From: Azolla caroliniana
Taxonomy: Eukaryota > Polypodiophyta
DNA: 64,000 nucleotides
Assembly: GCA_043228905.1 (NCBI GenBank)
Contig: JBHGNT010000004.1
Span: 6,510,001-6,574,000 of the forward strand
Reading direction: 5' to 3'
Under the pieces are notes generated by a model. That model worked only from the letters and a program-made list of their open reading frames with translations, was not told where the DNA came from and did no database searches. Position 1 is the stretch's first letter. Each line of letters opens with the position of its first letter. The position numbers and the translations under genes are program-made. Shown here one piece after another: positions 57,669-64,000 of the stretch.

Positions 57669-60251
57669 TTATGATCGATGCCTCCACTTTCGACACATAT
57701 TTCTCACAATCAAGAATTATTTTGTAACTCGGGAGTAAAAGTATTATGTACATACTCAGGGTTTTCATTGTGCGAATATTGGATATCCATTTGAGATGGG
57801 TCAACAACTCACTTTACCAAAACCAATGGATACTACCAGTGATAGAACCAACCATTTTTTTTCATCAAGTGATTCGTAATTCTTCTTCACATAGATCTAC
57901 AATTATTTCAAAAACGGCTATTTCAACTTTCCTAGGAGGGTTTCATCCACAAATCCAAAGTTGATAATACCTTTATGTGCCCCACAAATGTGCCTTCACG
58001 TGTGGGGTCTTCCGACACATGAAAACTACCACACCACATCCTTGATTTGCATGGGCATGATGACTTTAGTGGCGCGGCTGACATGATACACACTCTTGGT
58101 TTGTCGTGTTGAAGTGAGGTTGTGACAAGTTCACTGAGTGCATATGTGGTTGTTGTCATTGACCATAGCATCAAAGTCAAAATTGAGAGAAACTACATTT
58201 GATACTTGCCATGGGTTGGGTTCCATCTCATAGCTCACAATCAATCTCCCGTGGACATTAAAAAGATATCTATCTATCTCTCCCTTGGCTCATAGATCCC
58301 ATTTGGTCTTTTATGGATCTTAAAAAGATATCTATCTATCTCTCCCTTGTCTCATAGATCCTAATCGGTCTTTCGCGAAAAAGATATCTACCTATCCATA
58401 AACTCCATTGATTAATTCAATTTAAACACCCAAGTCTTAAGTTTCATTGGCTAAAGCTCCATAGCCCTGAGTGGATGTGAGAAAAACATGGCCTCCTTCC
58501 TAGGTTCACTTTGAGATATTTTTGTCTCAAAAAACCGTCATAGACATGTATCAGATTTAGATATCAAGATTATTTCATCAAGGTAAGGTTGAATGTGGAT
58601 GAGTGTACCTGATATTTTGATTCCCTTGTCATCTTTATATGTGATTTAATCCACTACGTCATCGATGTAGAGTTCGAACAATGTTGGGAAGAGAGATAAT
58701 TCTTGGTTTACATTGATGCTACTTGTAATGACCTATTATATACCCGTTGGAAACTTGACTCATCCCAACAATCATACAAAGCATATATTCCCCACATCAT
58801 GCATAGAGTCTCTACAAAAGATGCTCACACGGTTCAATGTCAAAGGTCTTTCAAGATTTTATAGTGCGACCCTAAAATATTTTGGTTTGTGCCTTTTATT
58901 TATCCACTAAGCAACATGGTGATCAACATTAGAGAAACGTTGCCTAATTCCTTCTTGTCTTGTGGGGTTTGTGTCTCTCTGATCTCAACATTAGCGTTGA
59001 ACTCCACTTCAAGCATTGATCCAAAAAGTTTGGCAAATGTGTGGCCAGTCATGTAAGGCCCTAGTTGGAGGGGGCCCTCTTGATGTATGGAGATGCATAC
59101 TTTTGTGCATTGTCAAAGTGTTGGGAAAGTCCTCTACCAAGGTTTTATTGAACATGTGCATAGATAGAGGCAAGTACGCTTGCCACATATATGATGTGAT
59201 TGTTGTCATGATGTTTGATGGCACAAGTGCACACTATGGTTAGACCTAGCAAGCATCACATTGTAGTCTCGTGCCATTAAACTATCCTCCATATTGAAGG
59301 TGGTAAATGCCTTCTCAATCTTGTATGAGGCTAAGAGGGTGGAGGTAGAAGGGCAAGGCTCTAGGAGTTATAGGGGATTAGTGAAGGACATAATACAATC
59401 AAGGCCATGATTCTGTGGTGCACAATCAAACATAATGGTGTTTCACATTATGCATGAAAACTGCAGCACCATTTGCACTTCAAGATCTTCAAAGCAATTT
59501 TTTAGGGATATTTGTGTATTGTTTTTTCGTGGTTCAAAATATTTAATCAAAAGACTTATTTGAAGTGAATATATTTAGACTCGATGAAAAGTGGTTGGCT
59601 CTTACATGGTATGCTATGCTCATAAATTATATATTCTTTAACATTTATGCATTCTTACTTGGATCTTGCCACAAACTTGTCTTTACTCATTGACTGGGAT
59701 AATCATTGGCAAACTTCATGATGTGTTGCAAAAGAACTGTGACCAAACACCAACAGAAATGACTGATTTTCTTTGACAGTTTACAAAAAACTTGTGTTAC
59801 AAGGATGTGGAGACAAATTGTGTGTATCAGTCAAATACATACGCCACTAATACAACATATATACAGATTGCAATTGAGTTTCTCCTTCAACAATTTTCAT
59901 CATCATCACTGTTTGTATTGATCTCTTGTACCATTCTGATCAGCACGTAGAGCTTTTACATTGAGACCTCTAAAATGCAGAGTATTTAAGATACGCATGT
60001 ATAGCATTGTTATGCTATTTTTTTGTATGTTTATGAGACCTCTATCATTTCTTATATCTACCTCGATGTATGTGCTGGATTCATCAAGGTCACTATATTC
60101 CAGTTGTGGGTGTATGCCATACACACATTTATATTCTCTACCCATTTCCCGCTCCATATGTCATCCAAGTAACAGCATTTCTTTCATTTGTGGAAATCCA
60201 TACTCTGCAAACACATAAGTTCGCCTTAAGATACCGGGAGAGATAATATTC
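57669..60251. other. intergenic with a weak LINE fragment
   Basis: A 62-bp duplication with AAAAAGATATCTATCTATCT occurs at 58260 and 58322. On the minus strand at about 58655-58715 the translation includes LFPTLFELYIDDVVD, resembling the LSPTLFGLYIDELE block of LINE reverse transcriptases. It is short, ends in stops, and is the only hint of coding history. The right 100-300 bases are likely the 3' UTR of the next gene. Confidence 0.4.
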
Positions 60252-63200
60252 TCATAGATTCTGGAATAGACCATCCCAAAGTCGTTTATGATGTGCAGCA
60301 AATTTGCCTAGTAGTTCTTGAGCTCTGTATAGTTCTTGTTTCCGTAAGTGAGACGTCAAATTTTCTGCGGATATCTGCATTTTTATCAAAGATTCAATGA
60401 TGACATTTTTATCAACCAACACAACTATCAAGGAAGCAATCAGGGTAGAATATTCTGATTGCATATTCATACCAGGAGGATCCATAGCTTATATGATGAG
60501 GCATATGAAATCTGTCTTTCATCATCTTCATCACCATCTGTGCTACAGCTTGCAATACATATGTCCGTAAACTCTATCTCCCTTTCCACATACTTTTGGT
60601 CAGAAAGAATGTTATCATCATGATTTAAACATTTATTCCGGATGAAGAATAGGAATCTTCGATGCATCCAAAGCGACTAACATCAACAGAAAAATGTTTG
60701 AATAATTTAGAGGAATTTGAAACAAAAACTACTCATGCTTTAACTGAAAGGGTAGATAGAGCATCCTCTTATCATTTCTTAATCTCTCTTTCCACCACCA
60801 TAATATCTAAATTTCTCTTGATGTACTCACATGCCTGATAACTCAAGAGATTTTTTTATTCTTCAAAGAAGAATCGATCAAGATTCAGCTTCATAGTATG
60901 AGCCTCAACAACCAACAATTATTAATATCACCGTACATAGTTGTTTGAGGCATGTATTTTTAGTGGGCAGCGGGATCCAAACCCACATCATTTACCACAC
61001 ATATTAAGCATAAACTACAATTAATCAGAAAAGAACTGATACTTTAAAAAGTCTTTGGGGGATGCACACACACATGAGCCTATAGAAAACTGGAAACATA
61101 TTGGATGAATCCAGAGTACTGGCTATTGTGAAGTCAACTATGAGATATCCTTCACATGGGTTGTTAAAATGCACAAGAAAACATTGTGTAAACAATGAAT
61201 GTTTCGAAAAAAGAGATTTCATTTCACATTTCAGAAACAATTCCTAGAGGAATGGCATACCTCTCTTCCAATGTATGACTTGATCAATTTATTGTTCCAT
61301 TCAATCTCATCCTGCATGACATGAAACTGACTAAATAGAAATGCATAAGAGCATGCAGCATATCATTATGACTATAATGAGCATATTTGAGGAAGACATA
61401 ACCTTATCTACTAAAACACAGCTCCATTATCTTATTGCATGCCATTAGATAATAAAAAACTCATATCCTAATCTAGTCCCATATTTGTATAGTGAATGGA
61501 TCGTGTCTGATAAAGAGGACAAACTGCATAAAAAATGATAAAATATTAAGCTCTTTCGAAAGTGGCTTTTCTGAACTATTCCTTGCTCCAGAGAAGTTAC
61601 TGGACAGCCCTTTCTCAGCTTCTACTCAATTGCATTGCTAAGGTAACATCCTCAATACTATACTCGCCCCATTCCAGAAACATGACATATAGATCCAGTA
61701 GAAAGAAAGAAAGAAAGATATATTAACGTCTTTTAAGAGGCCATTTGCTTGCTTGCTTGCTGCAGAGAGCCGGATGAAGGGAGACCTTCACGTCCGGTTC
61801 GGAGGGCAGGGTGACCTTGACCCTACTATCATTATGCTTTCGTTATGTTACTTGGATTAACCATATTCATGACCTCTTTCAGTATGTGTGATTTTCTACT
61901 TTTCTGGATGGACAGTTGATTGTATCTCTAGTTTTCTGTGAATTAGCATTAAAAGGTTCTTTAATAGGCATAAACAAGCCGTGTTGTCGTGTTGGCAGTA
62001 TGCTGGTCGGCTTCACAAGCAAGCTGTGGGTCTTTTTCAATCACTAATTCTTATTTTGGCCAAAATCGTTGTCGTTGGTTCACATTTTATGGCATCGCAG
62101 AAATTGATTGCTGTGACGGTATAGCAAGAGAAAGTTAGAGAGAAAGGGCTATGGGAATGTGAAGGACTCCCTTCGTTGAAAAAGAAAGTGTCGATTGTCT
62201 ATTCTTTAGGCACCCACGGGAGACTAATCTCTCCTAGAGAACACGTGTGGGAAGTATTCGTTTCTAATAATCCCAAAGTCTTTAAGGTTTTGACCATTTT
62301 CTGTAACCATTAGGATGCTCCGAAAACAAGTGTTGTCTCCTCTTTGAGAACAACAAATCAACTAACCAAAATAAAATAAATATTACTCCCTAAATATAAA
62401 AGTAAATAAGATAGAAGGACTCCCTTCGTTGAAAAAGAAAGTGTCGATTGTCTATTCTTTAGGCACCCGCAGGAGACTAATCTCTCCTAGAGAACACGTG
62501 TGGGAAGTATTCGTTTCTAATAATCCCAAAGTCTTTAAGGTTTTGACCATTTTGTGTAACCATTAGGATGCTCCGAAAACAAGTGTTGTCTCCTCTTTGA
62601 GAACAACAAATCAACAAATCAAAATAAAATAAATATTACTCCCTAAATATAAAAGTAAATAAGATAAAAAGAGACAAGGGAAACTGGTTTTCGACACATG
62701 TGAGATTCTTAAGTTAGATGTATTGTAACTTTTGTCTTCGAAAGACCTCTAGCATAGGTCGATCCAGAATGGAAAGGTCTCCGATGCGAGGGAAGCACCT
62801 GCGATGGCAGGAGATAATGGCTTTTATCTGTCAATGACAAGGGTGTTGAGGTTGTGGTCCATGGGGCCGGGGCCTACGTGCACGACAAATTGCTATTGCC
62901 CGATCAATTGTAACCCTTTTGTTATGTCTTGGTCAGGAGCCCATTTGTGTATCCCTTGATTGACTTGTAGCATTAGTCAAAGTGATGGGACTAAAGAGAG
63001 TTGTGATTGTTTTGCGTGGATGAGTTTGTGTGGCTGTATTCTTCAACAACTTTTCCCGATGTCTCTTTGGCTCTCGCAAGAAAAGCCCTAGGCACTATTG
63101 GTCCTCGTATTCTATTAGCTTGCGTAGCGGGCCAAAGCCTTGTTTAAAGAGGCAATGGTATCTCCCTCTGATTTCATAAAAGACACTACAGTGACAAACA

Positions 63201-63935
63201 TAGTGTTCTTCAGACTCCACTCCTTGATGACACAATTGGAAAATTCTTTCTTCTAGAGGTATTCGTGTATATCTGCCTCCCTCAATCTCTAACTGATGTG
63301 ATGAAGTTCGCAGCTGCCCTATCACACTACGCAACGCATAGGATATATATATGTCCATATAAGGTGGCCTGATGATGACTCCATCCTCCAATGTGTGTAA
63401 GAAGTGTCTTATAGTGGGCCATCTTCATACCAAGTGATGTTTTGGGGCCAATCCATGTTATCTTGTTTTCCAAGTTAATAATATCAGTTCAGATCAATCT
63501 ATTCTTTTTCCACTTTGGTCATATTTAGATGGGGACTGTCCAAGCTATATTGGAACGGGTGTAGTGCATCTATACTCATGCCATGTGACTCGAACCATAA
63601 TTAATATGCGTTTCTAGTTTGTGGAACTTATATTGCTAAATTTACATCAACCGCACATTAAGTATGGGGTGACGTCACAATTCAAGTAAATATAAACTTT
63701 ATAACCAGATTTAGTTATGCACGTAGTGAATGCAATGAACAACCATCAAGATAAAAAGAAATTTCTGCATGCCATGCAGTGTAGAGAGAAGATGCAAAAG
63801 AGAAGTGGTTGCAAAGAGGGAGAAAAGCATTATGATTCACAAAAGGGAAAATGGATGCCACATGTTAATAGGTAAATAAATCATAAACTTCAATACCTGC
63901 CAAACACTTCCAGCTTCCTCATCCACAAATAATCG
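60252..63935 (-). CDS. PTAR1: PTAR1-like prenyltransferase alpha-repeat protein (3' part)
   Basis: Four exons are visible: 63897-63935, 61261-61311, 60473-60676 and 60252-60374. All join in phase 0 and encode the C-terminal 138 residues; the 5' exons lie beyond the right edge. The text RLFVDEEAGSVWQ, DEIEWNNKLIKSYIGRE, SLWMHRRFLFFIRNKCLNHD, ICIASCSTDGDEDDERQISY and ASSYKLW matches the W....LI..Y.GRE.LW.HRRFL pattern of protein prenyltransferase alpha repeats (PPTA). It is closest to PTAR1-like proteins, which end shortly after an SY.LW motif. The tail ISAENLTSHLRKQELYRAQE and HHKRLWDGLFQNL closes the frame. PPTA repeats form the helical alpha subunit of farnesyl- and geranylgeranyltransferases; the partner of the PTAR1 type in plants is uncertain. 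The 2.6-kb intron between the first two visible exons contains a LINE copy. Confidence 0.78.
61743..62058 (+). other. organelle-derived insert with group II intron domain V
   Basis: Positions 61767-61800 form a complete 34-nt group II intron domain V. The 8-bp outer stem is GAGCCGGA/TCCGGTTC, the inner stem TGAAGG/CCTTCA is capped by a GAGA tetraloop, and a CG bulge sits between the stems. A domain-VI-like segment and a CCCTAC intron end follow. The next frame reads YHYAFVMLLGLTIFMTSFSM, then CDFLLFWMD and a stop, which resembles the C-terminal exon of mitochondrial nad5. A nuclear copy of mitochondrial DNA (NUMT) is the likely origin. The nad5 identification is from memory and less certain than the domain V. 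Confidence 0.6.
62161..62666 (+). repeat. 253-bp tandem duplication within LINE copy 2
   Basis: Units 62161-62413 and 62414-62666 are almost identical. They start GAAGGACTCCCTTCGTTG and end AAGTAAATAAGATA, with differences such as GGCACCCACGGGAG versus GGCACCCGCAGGAG and a few bases near the ends. The high identity implies a recent duplication. Confidence 0.93.
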
Positions 63936-64000
63936 CTGAAATAAACACTGCCATAAATCACAAGCAAATTATCATACACATTTTTCATTGAACCAGCCAG
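63936..64000 (-). other. PTAR1-like intron running off the window
   Basis: Upstream of the acceptor TTTATTTCAG at 63936 the sequence looks intronic on the minus strand. The preceding exon is outside the window. Confidence 0.5.

Larger units (their letters stand above)
61701..63574 (-). mobile_element. 5'-truncated LINE copy (copy 2) with TTTC tail, in PTAR1-like intron
   Basis: Homologous to 32311-33307. It starts with GAAAGAAAGAAAGAAAGATA at 61701, which is the 3' tail on the coding minus strand. It ends around AACGGGTGTAGTGCAT, where copy 1 also ends. The minus frame 63095-63391 (98 aa) has SYALRSVIGQLRTSSHQLEI, GGRYTRIPLEERIFQLCHQG, VESEEHYVCHCSVFYEIRGR and YHCLFKQGFGPLRK, like the zinc-knuckle end of plant non-LTR reverse transcriptases. 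The first knuckle Cys position is Phe (IFQLC). Copy 2 is longer than copy 1 because of an organelle-like insert (about 61743-62058) and a 253-bp tandem duplication. Confidence 0.65.

Overview
This is a stretch of AT-rich nuclear DNA from a flowering plant. The genes have many GT-AG introns and plant-type products: a chloroplast PPR protein, a TSJT1/aluminium-induced family protein, an NF-YA factor with a miR169 target site, an ALA-interacting subunit and a plant hyccin. Between them lie decayed LINEs, short terminal-inverted-repeat transposons and microsatellites. I cannot name the species. The gene spacing (eight genes in 64 kb) and the mostly short introns suggest a small to medium-sized genome.

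Layout. 1-1785: no recognisable gene. 1786-4763 (-): TMEM19/DUF92 membrane protein (PGR-like), 5 exons. 4800-8100: microsatellites, a hAT-like element and a LINE relic. 8108-10269 (+): chloroplast PPR protein of the PPR5/EMB2453 type, 2 exons. 12101-14501 (+): hyccin, 2 exons. 14.5-24.4 kb: repeat-rich gap with LINE relics, a hAT-like MITE with target-site duplication, tandem duplications and SINE-like tracts. 24760-25964 (+): TSJT1/AILP1-like protein, 4 exons, with an ACGT-rich promoter. 27898-31619 (-): LEM3/CDC50 flippase subunit (ALIS), 8 coding exons plus a probable 5'-UTR intron holding a LINE copy. 37571-42659 (-): NF-YA, 5 coding exons, with a miR169 site and a probable upstream ORF. 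46294-51846 (+): CCR4-like deadenylase, 15 exons. 53040-53501: hAT-like element with a perfect 8-bp target-site duplication. 56642-57109 (-): mitochondrial ribosomal protein uL11m, single exon and GC-rich, below a 40-bp minisatellite. 60252-63935 (-): 3' part of a PTAR1-like prenyltransferase-alpha-repeat protein. Its intron carries a second LINE copy, and inside that copy is a fragment with a complete group II intron domain V (probably organelle DNA).

The genes are unrelated housekeeping or regulatory genes, not an operon or pathway cluster. I reconstructed exons by hand from splice signals and reading-frame continuity; every junction given keeps the frame. The most unusual material is in the non-coding DNA: the organelle-like insert in a LINE, the hAT-like family, a poly(A)-tailed insertion with a 17-bp target duplication, and several promoter-proximal minisatellites. 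I found no CRISPR array, no operon-like system and no clear new biological system.
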